Positions 7,798-16,028 of a stretch of 64,000 nt of DNA are shown piece after piece; position 1 is the stretch's first letter, and the number at the start of each line of letters is the position of its first letter. The notes beneath the pieces are model-generated. The model saw only the letters and a program-made list of their open reading frames with translations, was not told where the DNA came from and did not search any database. The translations under genes and the position numbers were made by a program. The stretch comes from Lachnoclostridium phytofermentans ISDg (GTDB lineage Bacteria; Bacillota; Clostridia; Lachnospirales; Lachnospiraceae). The stretch is taken from positions 574,001-638,000 of the forward strand of contig NC_010001.1 in NCBI RefSeq assembly GCF_000018685.1, read 5' to 3'.

Positions 7798-10700
7798 ATG
7801 AAAGAGAAGATTGAGCAATTAGCAAAGGGTGTATTTATCTATAACTTACCTGAGGTTATCCTCTCAGAAGAATCGCTAGAACTTTATGTGGAGTGTGGGA
7901 GTATTTATCGTGGGTCCTTTACGATTCAAAATAATCAAAATACTAGGATGAAAGGTGTCTTATACTCCTCCAATCAAAACTTACATATCGAAAACGATCG
8001 GTTTATTGGCGAAGTTTCAACGATAGAATATTATTTTACAGCTGAGTATCTGGAGACTCTGACAAGCTATGAGGAGACGATTCATATTATTTCAGATTGC
8101 GGTGAATTTGTACTACCTGTTATCATACATATTACATCACCAAGTTGTGAATCTTCGGTAGGAAAGATAAAGAACTTATTTGAGTTTGCAGGGCTTGCAC
8201 AGACAAATTGGGAAGAAGCAAAAGAAGTTTTTCAATCAGAGAAGTTCGGACAGGTGATTGCTTATTATGACAATCAATATCTATTACTCTACCAAGCACT
8301 TAAAAAGAGCAGTTCTGCCAGTCAGGCACTCGAAGAATTCTTAATCGCTACCCACAAAAAGGTACCAGCTTCCTATCAAGTAGATAAAACAGAACTTCAA
8401 TATGAGGCAGGTTCTTATAACTTCATGGATAAGTTACTTATCAAAAAAGAGGGATGGGGACATTCTGAGGTCATTATAAAATCAGATGCTAAATTCCTTC
8501 AACCGCAAATGAATACATTACGTATGGAGAGTTTTGCAGATGGTGAGGCAGAGCTTAATTTTGTTGTACAAACGGAGGGAATGAAGGAAGGATTACATTA
8601 TGGTAATATTACTATTGATGTTGCCTTACAGAGATTTGTAATAAAGGTTTCCGTTCATTGTAGAAGACAAAACGTTGTTAGGCGAATAACCTTACAAAAA
8701 GAGAAGTCTTGTTATGTAAAACTAACGAAAAACTATTTGGATTTTCGTTTGGACAGGATATCCTTATCCAAATATGTGAGTGATGCAGAGAGTATTTTAC
8801 TTACTTTACTATCTGGAGAAAAAGAAAGTATTTTTTATGAGTTGTTCCACCTTCATCTTAAATTAATTTCTGGGAAAGAAGGAATGGTGACATCAACCTT
8901 TGAGGCACTGGAACAAAAGGAAGAAGAACTTAAGAAGACAGAACCAGTAGCATATGGAATTTATCTATATTTAAAAACATTAAGAAAAAAATCAAATCAG
9001 GATGCACTTAGTGTATTTCAAGAAGTAATGGAGTTATCGGAACAATATCCAAAGGAATTATTCCTATTTTGGTGTCAGCTATACTTGAATAAGTCCTATA
9101 CTTCAAATCCTGCACAGAAATTAAAAGACTTGAAGGATCGATTCCAGCAAGGAATTCATAGCCCAATCTTATATTACGAAGCAGCTCTCTTACTTCGTGA
9201 AGATACCCTTTTGTTACGAGAGTTAGACTCCTTTGAATTACAGGTGATATCTTTTGCACTTAGAAATCATTTTTTAAAGAAAGAAACTGCAACTACAGTA
9301 GCATATTTGGCGAGTAAGTGTAAAGTTCCTCATAGGCATCTTCTTCGTATTTTGGATGAGATTTATGAACAATATGGATTAAAGGATGCTCTTTATGCGA
9401 TCATTAGTATATTGATTCGTGGGCATAAAAGAGAGACTCGTTATCATCGCTATTATAGGCTTGGAATGGAAAAGCAATTAAGAATTACTGAACTTCCAGA
9501 GTATTATATCTATAGTATGGGGGAGGAGTATCAAGAGATACATCCTGCGGTAATATCTTATTTTACTTATGAGAATAAACTTCCGGATAGAAAAAGAGCT
9601 TTTTACTATGCTTGTTTACTGACGAAGCATAGAGAAAATATGACTATCATGGAACACCACCGTGTGGAAATGTTGCAGTTTTTAAAACGTCAGTTATTTG
9701 CTGGTGTGTTTCATCGCCATTTGACAGTTATAGCAGATGCATTACTTCCTGATACATCAGTGGATACAGAGCTTGCAGAATTAATACCTAAAATTTCGTT
9801 TGTTCATGAGGTGGTATGTGAAAATCCAAAGATTAAGAGCGTAGCCATTGTGCACAAGGAATTGCAGGAGGAATGCATTGTTCCATTAACAGAAGGACAA
9901 GCATTTATTAATCTTTATACAGAGCAAGCACAGATTTTCTTTATCGACCATAAAGAGCAACGTTATTACACATTGGCGTCTTATACCTTGAAGAAATTAA
10001 CTCATTTGACACCGCTACTAGAAAACTGTTATGCAATAAATCCGGATCAGGCAGAATTAATTATATATTTATCAGAAAAAGATCAATTTTATCAAAAGTT
10101 TGATGAGTACACAATTGAGTTAAGAAAGAGAATAGTGCAGCAGTCAACCTTAACGAAGGAATATCGAAGGGAGTTTGTTCAAACCCTAATTCATTATTAT
10201 TATGATAATTTTGAAGGAGAGATTTTAGAAAGCTATTTAAAAAATATTGATTTAAAGGTATTCGAACAACAAAGCCGTTATAAAATGATTGAATTTATGA
10301 TACTTCGTGAAATGTATCCGTTAGCACTCCGAGCAATGGAGGAGCTAGGTTATGAGGGAGTAGAAATAAAAAGACTTCAAAGGTTATGCAATCATCTATT
10401 AGCAAGTCCTGATGAAGTATCGAGGTATCAAGAGATCTTATTACAGATTGCTTTTTATTTATTTACAAAGGGTTATTACGAGGAAGTAACTCTCTCTTAT
10501 TTAGTGAAATATTTCTATGGCACAACAGCACAGATGTATGACTTATGGAAAATGGCGAAGGAGAAAAGTATTGATACTTTAGATTTAGAGGAGCGTCTAC
10601 TTGGACAAATGCTGTTTGCAGAAAGTTATCTTGGAAATGCCATTCAGGTATTTTTATCTTTTTATAATAAAGGTTGCAATCGAAAGTTAACTCGTGCATT

Positions 10701-11355
10701 TATATCCTTCTACAGCTATAAATATCTGCTGCGAGACCGTGTTACGGAACCAGAATTGTTTGAGGTCATTCGTAAGGAGCTAAATTATGAGGAGAATGAC
10801 GTAGCGCTACGAGCTTTATTAAAACACTACTCTACGAAGGAACAATTAACGGATGACGAAGTGAAATTTATTGATTATCATTTGAGTAGATTAGTTCAAA
10901 AGGGAGTAGTACTGCCATTTTTTAAAGAGTTTAAGAGAAATATGAGAATTCCACAGCATATGTACGATAAATGTTATGTGGAATATCATACAAATCCTAA
11001 AAATCGCGTTGTGATACACTACTCTTATGGATATGAGAGCGGAGAGAAAGATTTTGCCGTAGAAGAGATGCAAAATCAGTGTTATGGTATCTTCGTTAAG
11101 GAATTTATATTGTTTTATAACGAGGAACTACAATATTATATTACGGAGATTACAGAACAAGGGGAAGAAGTAACGGAAAGTAAAACGATTATTGGAACAA
11201 TGGAAGAAGAGGCATCCGGAGAAGATTGTTATATTCAATTAAATCATATTATGGAGGCCAAAGAGTTAAAGGATGATGCAACGGTACTTCGACTATTAGA
11301 TAATTATGTAAAGCAAAAGTTTACAATTGACACTTTATTTAAAGCAATTGATTAA
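7798..11355 (+). CDS. Very large DUF5717-like protein, first gene of a four-gene operon
   Basis: 1185 residues with no signal peptide or clear membrane helix, so cytoplasmic. I believe it belongs to the Lachnospiraceae family DUF5717, from the opening FIYNLPEVILSEESLEL. The first 300 residues look like two or three immunoglobulin-like beta domains (SIYRGSFTIQNNQN, YHYGNITIDV-type strands). The rest is helical with repeated Tyr/Leu-rich pairs, consistent with alpha-solenoid (TPR-like) repeats up to about residue 1050, and a short beta segment at the C-terminus. The next gene starts 15 bases downstream. Size, solenoid build and the actin-like neighbour suggest a scaffold. No enzymatic motif is seen; function unknown. 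Confidence 0.8.
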   Translation: MKEKIEQLAKGVFIYNLPEVILSEESLELYVECGSIYRGSFTIQNNQNTRMKGVLYSSNQNLHIENDRFIGEVSTIEYYFTAEYLETLTSYEETIHIISDCGEFVLPVIIHITSPSCESSVGKIKNLFEFAGLAQTNWEEAKEVFQSEKFGQVIAYYDNQYLLLYQALKKSSSASQALEEFLIATHKKVPASYQVDKTELQYEAGSYNFMDKLLIKKEGWGHSEVIIKSDAKFLQPQMNTLRMESFADGEAELNFVVQTEGMKEGLHYGNITIDVALQRFVIKVSVHCRRQNVVRRITLQKEKSCYVKLTKNYLDFRLDRISLSKYVSDAESILLTLLSGEKESIFYELFHLHLKLISGKEGMVTSTFEALEQKEEELKKTEPVAYGIYLYLKTLRKKSNQDALSVFQEVMELSEQYPKELFLFWCQLYLNKSYTSNPAQKLKDLKDRFQQGIHSPILYYEAALLLREDTLLLRELDSFELQVISFALRNHFLKKETATTVAYLASKCKVPHRHLLRILDEIYEQYGLKDALYAIISILIRGHKRETRYHRYYRLGMEKQLRITELPEYYIYSMGEEYQEIHPAVISYFTYENKLPDRKRAFYYACLLTKHRENMTIMEHHRVEMLQFLKRQLFAGVFHRHLTVIADALLPDTSVDTELAELIPKISFVHEVVCENPKIKSVAIVHKELQEECIVPLTEGQAFINLYTEQAQIFFIDHKEQRYYTLASYTLKKLTHLTPLLENCYAINPDQAELIIYLSEKDQFYQKFDEYTIELRKRIVQQSTLTKEYRREFVQTLIHYYYDNFEGEILESYLKNIDLKVFEQQSRYKMIEFMILREMYPLALRAMEELGYEGVEIKRLQRLCNHLLASPDEVSRYQEILLQIAFYLFTKGYYEEVTLSYLVKYFYGTTAQMYDLWKMAKEKSIDTLDLEERLLGQMLFAESYLGNAIQVFLSFYNKGCNRKLTRAFISFYSYKYLLRDRVTEPELFEVIRKELNYEENDVALRALLKHYSTKEQLTDDEVKFIDYHLSRLVQKGVVLPFFKEFKRNMRIPQHMYDKCYVEYHTNPKNRVVIHYSYGYESGEKDFAVEEMQNQCYGIFVKEFILFYNEELQYYITEITEQGEEVTESKTIIGTMEEEASGEDCYIQLNHIMEAKELKDDATVLRLLDNYVKQKFTIDTLFKAID

Positions 11356-11370
11356 AGAAAGGAGGAAACC

Positions 11371-12633
11371 ATGGGGGAGAATAAGCAATTATTAATTGGC
11401 TTCGAAATCACGAATGAAACATCACAAATTTATTATTATCAAGCGCAGACTGGTGATGCAGTTCCGATTTTTTTAACACAAAATCAATCGAATCCATTGT
11501 TTCCTACCTGCTTAGCAGTAAAGGAATCTAACAAGGAATGGATGATTGGTGAAGAAGCAATACGTATCTCGAGCCTTGGAGGATCATTTTTAATAGAAAA
11601 TTTACTAGAAAATTTGGAACATCAGGAAAGCATAACGATTTACGGGGCAATCTTTACCCCGGTAATGCTATTAACTAAATTTTTTAAAAAAGCATTCATG
11701 GTAGTAAGGCAGCAGTTCCTAAATAGTAGTATACAAGAACTAGTGATTACCGTACCTAATCTTACTCCTAACATGACAGAGATGATTTATCTTAGTTTAG
11801 AAGAATTAGGGCTTTTGAGGGATAGAGTTCATATTATAAGTCAAGTGCAAAGCTATATGTATTATGTTCTAAGCCAGAAGCCAGAGATTTGGATGCATGA
11901 TGTTTCTTTGTTTACTTACGATGAGACTGGGTTGTTTTATTATAATCTTACAGTAAATAGAAGGATGCAGCCTTTTACTGTAATAGTGGATCTCATGGAT
12001 TTAAGCAATGAGCTGACACATGAAATTTTTGAACAAGAACCAATAGAGCGGATTTTGTATCGTCTTGAAAAACTTATGAACCAAGTATTATATAGGCGTT
12101 TAACAAGTGCTGTGTTTGTAACTGGGAGAGGGTTCGAGGGAAACTGGGTTCGAGATGTGTTAGTTCGTTTAAGCAGTTCCCGTCGAGTATTTTTAGGGCA
12201 GAACCTGTATGCAAAGGGGGCTTGTTTAGCTGCGAAAGGTTTTCTTGACGATAGCTTTCAAAATTATTTATTCTTAAATGACGAGATGATTACATCAAAC
12301 ATTTCTTTACGACTTTATGAAAATGCAAAAGAAGTAGATTTTTGTTTGGTAAAAGCAGGGATTCCGTGGCGGAAAGCCAATAATACGGTGACAGTAATAC
12401 TTGATCAGACCAAGGAATTAGCATTTATAGTAACAAATCTTTTAAATAGGGAACCACTTTATGAGGTGTTATCCCTAGATGGGTTAATGGAAAGAGAGAA
12501 TAAGACGATCAGGCTTTCGGTTACAGTTCACTTTATTGATCGAGAGACCGCGATAGTAACAGTTCGTGATGTTGGATTTGGCGTATTTTATGAAACAAAT
12601 TATCGTATTTGGGAGCAAACGCTTACCTTATAG
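11371..12633 (+). CDS. DUF5716-like protein with degenerate actin/Hsp70 fold
   Basis: 420 residues; GGAGG five bases before ATG. The opening LLIGFEITNETSQIYYY resembles the phosphate-1 loop of the actin/Hsp70/hexokinase superfamily but lacks the usual D-x-G-T. Near the C-terminus, AVFVTGRGFEGNWVRDVL followed by RRVFLGQNLYAKGACLAA matches the adenosine-motif region and the GxNLYxKGA pattern of Hsp70-like proteins. The middle (VPNLTPNMTEMIYLSLEELG and VHIISQVQSYMYYVL) corresponds to the second subdomain. The missing catalytic residues suggest it binds nucleotide weakly or acts as a pseudo-ATPase. I believe it matches DUF5716. It is cotranscribed with the DUF5717-like gene, a likely partner. Confidence 0.75.
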   Translation: MGENKQLLIGFEITNETSQIYYYQAQTGDAVPIFLTQNQSNPLFPTCLAVKESNKEWMIGEEAIRISSLGGSFLIENLLENLEHQESITIYGAIFTPVMLLTKFFKKAFMVVRQQFLNSSIQELVITVPNLTPNMTEMIYLSLEELGLLRDRVHIISQVQSYMYYVLSQKPEIWMHDVSLFTYDETGLFYYNLTVNRRMQPFTVIVDLMDLSNELTHEIFEQEPIERILYRLEKLMNQVLYRRLTSAVFVTGRGFEGNWVRDVLVRLSSSRRVFLGQNLYAKGACLAAKGFLDDSFQNYLFLNDEMITSNISLRLYENAKEVDFCLVKAGIPWRKANNTVTVILDQTKELAFIVTNLLNREPLYEVLSLDGLMERENKTIRLSVTVHFIDRETAIVTVRDVGFGVFYETNYRIWEQTLTL

Positions 12634-12637
12634 TAAT

Positions 12638-12713
12638 GTGAAAGAAAAACGCTTTCACAGGGTGGTTTGTGTTTCACACAAAATTGGCAGACTTTTGAAG
12701 AATGGAGATTATT
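12638..12713 (+). promoter_or_regulatory. Twin-hairpin intercistronic element, copy 2
   Basis: Hairpin A: arms GTGAAAG (12638-12644) and CTTTCAC (12652-12658). Seven bases later hairpin B: arms TTTGTGT (12666-12672) and ACACAAA (12676-12682). The next start codon is 31 bases beyond. Order, spacing and the trailing ACTTT-TGAA...GATTATT text match the copy at 444-523. It sits inside the operon, right after a stop codon, so it probably acts on the mRNA rather than as a terminator. Confidence 0.5.
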
Positions 12714-13550
12714 ATGGGAAAATTAATTCTTTGTGCAGGAAGAACAGCCGAGAAACCATATTGTTTCAAGCTAACAGGTACTCCCGTCTATACGATTGAA
12801 GAGCTATGCTACTATATCTATCATAATTTGGAATCTGTTAGTGAGGAACTATTTAACCAAGAGTTAATTGACTTTATTGGGGAGGATTTAGGACTTAAGG
12901 AGAGGGCGAACTTCCTAGAAGAATTACTAAGAAAGAAGTCAGGGATTAAGGATCTAGTCGTTAGTATTCTTTGTAGCTGTGACCTATATGATAAAACTGA
13001 AATTAATCAATTATTAGCGGAAATTGATATTTTATTTCGATTAACCCCTATACAAAGGAAAAAAAGACAAGCGGATTTTTGCTTATCCCATCATAAGTAT
13101 AAAGAGGCAATGAAAGAGTACTTGGCAATTCTTAATAGCAGGGAGTTTACGGATTTAACCAGTGAGGAATATGGAGATATCCTACATAATATGGGGGTAT
13201 TAGAAGCGAGAACAGGGGCTTTTACGGTAGCCGCAGATAAGTTTCGTGGGGCTTACGAGCGTAATCACAATGAAAAATCACTAAAGCAATATCTTTATGC
13301 GTTAAAGTGCAGTAAACAGGAGACTTTGTATGAAAGAGAAGTCAAAATTCTTGTAGGTAATCGTGAATTGCTAATGCAAATGGAGGAGGAGCTTTATCAT
13401 GCGTGGGATGCATCAGAATATACAGGCCTTTATGCAGAGGTAGTTAGGCTCTCAGAATTAAAAGAAAACGGAAAATACACAGAGTTCTATGAACGTTTAA
13501 ATGAACTTGTAAAGCAGTTAAAAATAGAATATCGCAAGGATAGCATATAG
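12714..13550 (+). CDS. Helical TPR-like protein, third gene of the DUF5716/5717-like operon
   Basis: 278 residues. The ATG at 12714 is preferred over the in-frame ATG at 12702 because GGAG (12704-12707) lies six bases before it. The start KLILCAGRTAEKPYCF and then IEELCYYIYHNL looks like a conserved N-terminal domain I have seen only in Lachnospiraceae. Residues about 115-200 (HKYKEAMKEYLAIL, LHNMGVLEARTGAFTVAADKF) form two TPR-like helix pairs. No signal peptide or membrane helix. The twin-hairpin element separates it from the DUF5716-like gene; the membrane coiled-coil gene begins 14 bases after its stop. It is likely an adaptor in a complex with its neighbours. Function unknown. Confidence 0.75.
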   Translation: MGKLILCAGRTAEKPYCFKLTGTPVYTIEELCYYIYHNLESVSEELFNQELIDFIGEDLGLKERANFLEELLRKKSGIKDLVVSILCSCDLYDKTEINQLLAEIDILFRLTPIQRKKRQADFCLSHHKYKEAMKEYLAILNSREFTDLTSEEYGDILHNMGVLEARTGAFTVAADKFRGAYERNHNEKSLKQYLYALKCSKQETLYEREVKILVGNRELLMQMEEELYHAWDASEYTGLYAEVVRLSELKENGKYTEFYERLNELVKQLKIEYRKDSI

Positions 13551-13564
13551 AAAAGAGGAATGGT

Positions 13565-14851
13565 ATGGGTTTATTTTCATCTCGAAAGAAGAATAAAGAA
13601 GACAAACGTATAAATAACACAGACTTTGTTCAAATGTCAGTGGAGGAGGCACTAGAAAAACTTTCTGGCTCTTCCGTGGCTCAAACTCCATTTAACATTG
13701 AGGAGGAGAATCTTTCTTTTTTAGAGAAGAAGAGAAGGAAAAAAGAGCAAGCGAAAAATAAGAAAAGCAATAATGTAGAAGGAAAAGGCATAAATCCATA
13801 TCAAGGGGAAATTAAAGAGGAAAACATTAACGATGTAATTAAGGGGCATAAAAGCCAGATACTTGAGTTGACTGCTCAGTTGGAAGAAACGAAACAGGAA
13901 TATGAAGCAGTAACCTCATATCTATCTGATATACAAAAAATTGAGCAAATTCCGGATGGCCAAAAAAAGCCTTATTTGGACGCTGCAAATAAAATTATAA
14001 ATTTTGAAAAAGAAAGAAAAAAATATTTAAATATAGATCGTAAGCTATCAGAAGCTCAGTTTGCGGAGATGAATAGACTAGAAGATGATATTAAAAGGGA
14101 GCTTCCAAAGCTAAAGGATCAAGAGCATTATCAACAGCTTATTAAAGAAGATTTACGTCAGCTTGAAGGAGAAAAAGGTGTATTAAATTACGATAGAGAG
14201 CAGGCAATATCGAAGGTAAAATTTTTAAAACAATTAGCAATCGGGGGATTTGTAATGATTCTATTATTATTTGCTGGATTGTTTTTATTGGATAATGCAG
14301 TAGAGGCGGATTTGTCATTACCAATTCTTATGACTGTTTTTTTGGGAGTGATTTTAGTTGCATATATTATCTATGATACAAGAAGATGTTCCTACAAGCA
14401 AAAGATGGCGGAACTTAAGCTAAATCGTGCGGTTTCATTAATTAATAAAGTGAAGCTTAAGTATGTAAATTGTACAGCGATGCTTGACTATTCCTATGAG
14501 AAATATCATACCACTGGACATCAGGAACTTATGGCTAGGTACCAGTTGTTTTTAAAAGAGAGAGAAGAATTAGAGCGATTAGAACAAAATACCGAGTTGT
14601 TAGGTTATTACCAAGAAGAGCTAGTGATAGAACTTAGAAAACATGGGATTGACGATGCAGAAGTCTGGGGATATCAAGCAGAAGCCTTACTTGATAAAAA
14701 AGAAATGGTTGAGGTTCGACACCGCTTAAACGGTCGTAGACAAAAGCTTCGTGAGCATATTGATTTATGTGCTAAACAATTGGATTTAGTACGTAATTCA
14801 CTGGAGGGTATCCGTACAAGAAATCCGGAATATGAAAGTGAAATGGTGTAG
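13565..14851 (+). CDS. Membrane protein with long coiled coils, fourth gene of the operon
   Basis: 428 residues. The N-terminal 75 residues are strongly basic and likely disordered (SRKKNKEDKR, KKRRKKEQAKNKK). A coiled coil runs from about 95 to 215. Two adjacent membrane helices follow at about 220-240 and 248-268 with a short acidic outer loop, so both ends face the cytoplasm. A second coiled coil fills about 280-425. There is no enzymatic motif. As the only membrane protein of the operon it could anchor the DUF5717-, DUF5716- and TPR-like proteins at the membrane. The operon ends here, with a strong hairpin 120 bases downstream. Confidence 0.75.
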   Translation: MGLFSSRKKNKEDKRINNTDFVQMSVEEALEKLSGSSVAQTPFNIEEENLSFLEKKRRKKEQAKNKKSNNVEGKGINPYQGEIKEENINDVIKGHKSQILELTAQLEETKQEYEAVTSYLSDIQKIEQIPDGQKKPYLDAANKIINFEKERKKYLNIDRKLSEAQFAEMNRLEDDIKRELPKLKDQEHYQQLIKEDLRQLEGEKGVLNYDREQAISKVKFLKQLAIGGFVMILLLFAGLFLLDNAVEADLSLPILMTVFLGVILVAYIIYDTRRCSYKQKMAELKLNRAVSLINKVKLKYVNCTAMLDYSYEKYHTTGHQELMARYQLFLKEREELERLEQNTELLGYYQEELVIELRKHGIDDAEVWGYQAEALLDKKEMVEVRHRLNGRRQKLREHIDLCAKQLDLVRNSLEGIRTRNPEYESEMV

Positions 14852-14971
14852 GGGATAAGATTTATTAAAAATGAAATAATATAGTAGTAAAATTTTTAGA
14901 ATAGTAAGTATAGTAAATGATTTAGTGATGAAATAATTAACATTAAATAAGAACTTATGAAAGAAAATTAA

Positions 14972-15014
14972 AAGAACTTATAAAAGGTAGTAAGTACCTT
15001 CTATAAGTTCTTTT
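14972..15014. terminator. Bidirectional terminator between convergent genes
   Basis: A long stem (AAGAACTTATA... with inner AAGGTA/TACCTT, loop GTAAG) at 14972-15009 is followed by TTTTT on the plus strand; AAAA-rich flanks on the left give a T-run on the minus strand. It separates the operon end from the convergent TetR gene. Confidence 0.85.
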
Positions 15015-15087
15015 TGTTGGTATTTATAGGTGCAGCTTGCATCAGCATATTCTTATGATAAGTGAATTGGTTTTCCAATTCACTTAT

Positions 15088-15747
15088 TTAAGTAGTCATA
15101 GACTGTGAGATTGTTCTACTAGTTTGATTAGTCTGTGAGCTTGTTCTAATAGTTGGATTAGATGCAGTTGCTTGATTAACTTTCGAGTTGTTTGGAACAT
15201 AGTTCATAATAGCAGTATTTGATAATTGGTAGATAAGAGTTGCCATCTCATTACTTTTAATATTATAGTCGCATTGAATCCAATGTTGAATTACACTTAG
15301 ACTTCCCATGATTACGTAATTATAAATATATTCTGATATGTCAGGAGGGCAGTTTAGCATGACAGCAGCTTTTAGGTGAGCTAATATATCCTTCATGAAT
15401 TTAGTCTGGAAGGATAGGTTTTCCTGTGGACGAAGTAAGGTATTAAATATCATAGAGTTATCTTTTATATAATCTAAAAATGTGATTAGATAGGGAAGTG
15501 AATCTTGATTAGAGTCCACTTTCCCAAGAAATATTTTTGCATTATCTAATACTTCATTCTCTAATTCAGCCAACAACGAAACAGGATCAGTATAGTAAAG
15601 ATAGAAGGTAGAACGATTAATTCCTGCATTTTCGCAGAGTTCTTTTATTGTGATTTTTTCTACTGGTTTTTCATGCATTATTTGGATAAGGCTATTCTTT
15701 AATAGCATTTTTGACAACTTCACTCTTTGGTTATTTTTCTCTGCCAT
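15088..15747 (-). CDS. TetR/AcrR-family transcriptional regulator
   Basis: About 219 residues. The start is the ATG at 15747-15745 (MAEKNNQRVK), because GGAGG lies eight bases before it; upstream in-frame Met codons overlap or precede that site. The N-terminal helix-turn-helix is textbook: IHEKPVEKITIKELCENAG-like text followed by INRSTFYLYYTDPVSLL. The C-terminal ligand domain is of the type found in Firmicute TetR proteins annotated TetR_C_7-like. The last 35 residues are a Ser-Thr-Gln-Asn tail of low complexity, which is unusual. It is divergent from the SDR gene at 16029, its likely target. Upstream, TAACAAC (15817-15823) and GTTGTTA (15843-15849) form a possible operator. Confidence 0.85.
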   Translation of the reverse strand: MAEKNNQRVKLSKMLLKNSLIQIMHEKPVEKITIKELCENAGINRSTFYLYYTDPVSLLAELENEVLDNAKIFLGKVDSNQDSLPYLITFLDYIKDNSMIFNTLLRPQENLSFQTKFMKDILAHLKAAVMLNCPPDISEYIYNYVIMGSLSVIQHWIQCDYNIKSNEMATLIYQLSNTAIMNYVPNNSKVNQATASNPTIRTSSQTNQTSRTISQSMTT

Positions 15748-16028
15748 GTAGGAATCCTCCATACAATAAAAATAATTTCTGCTCGCAATACGACATATGA
15801 AACGTGTTTGTCGAGCTAACAACAGATGAAGCTAAACTGATGGTTGTTAATCCAACACAGTGTAGATATGATAAAGGTAAGAAAATAGAAAAACTTGCTA
15901 ATTAATTCTATGTTATTCATGATAGTAGAAATAGATGGAACTGTCAACGGGGATAACAAACCCTATTTAAAGTTCGAGAAGCTCTTTTTCTTTAATACAC
16001 GTGCCAGAGCACGCAGAAAGGAGTTACT

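Noticed and set aside
12566..12799. 77-codon frame spanning the end of the DUF5716-like gene
   Set aside because: Overlaps a real gene end and the twin-hairpin element; no start signal.
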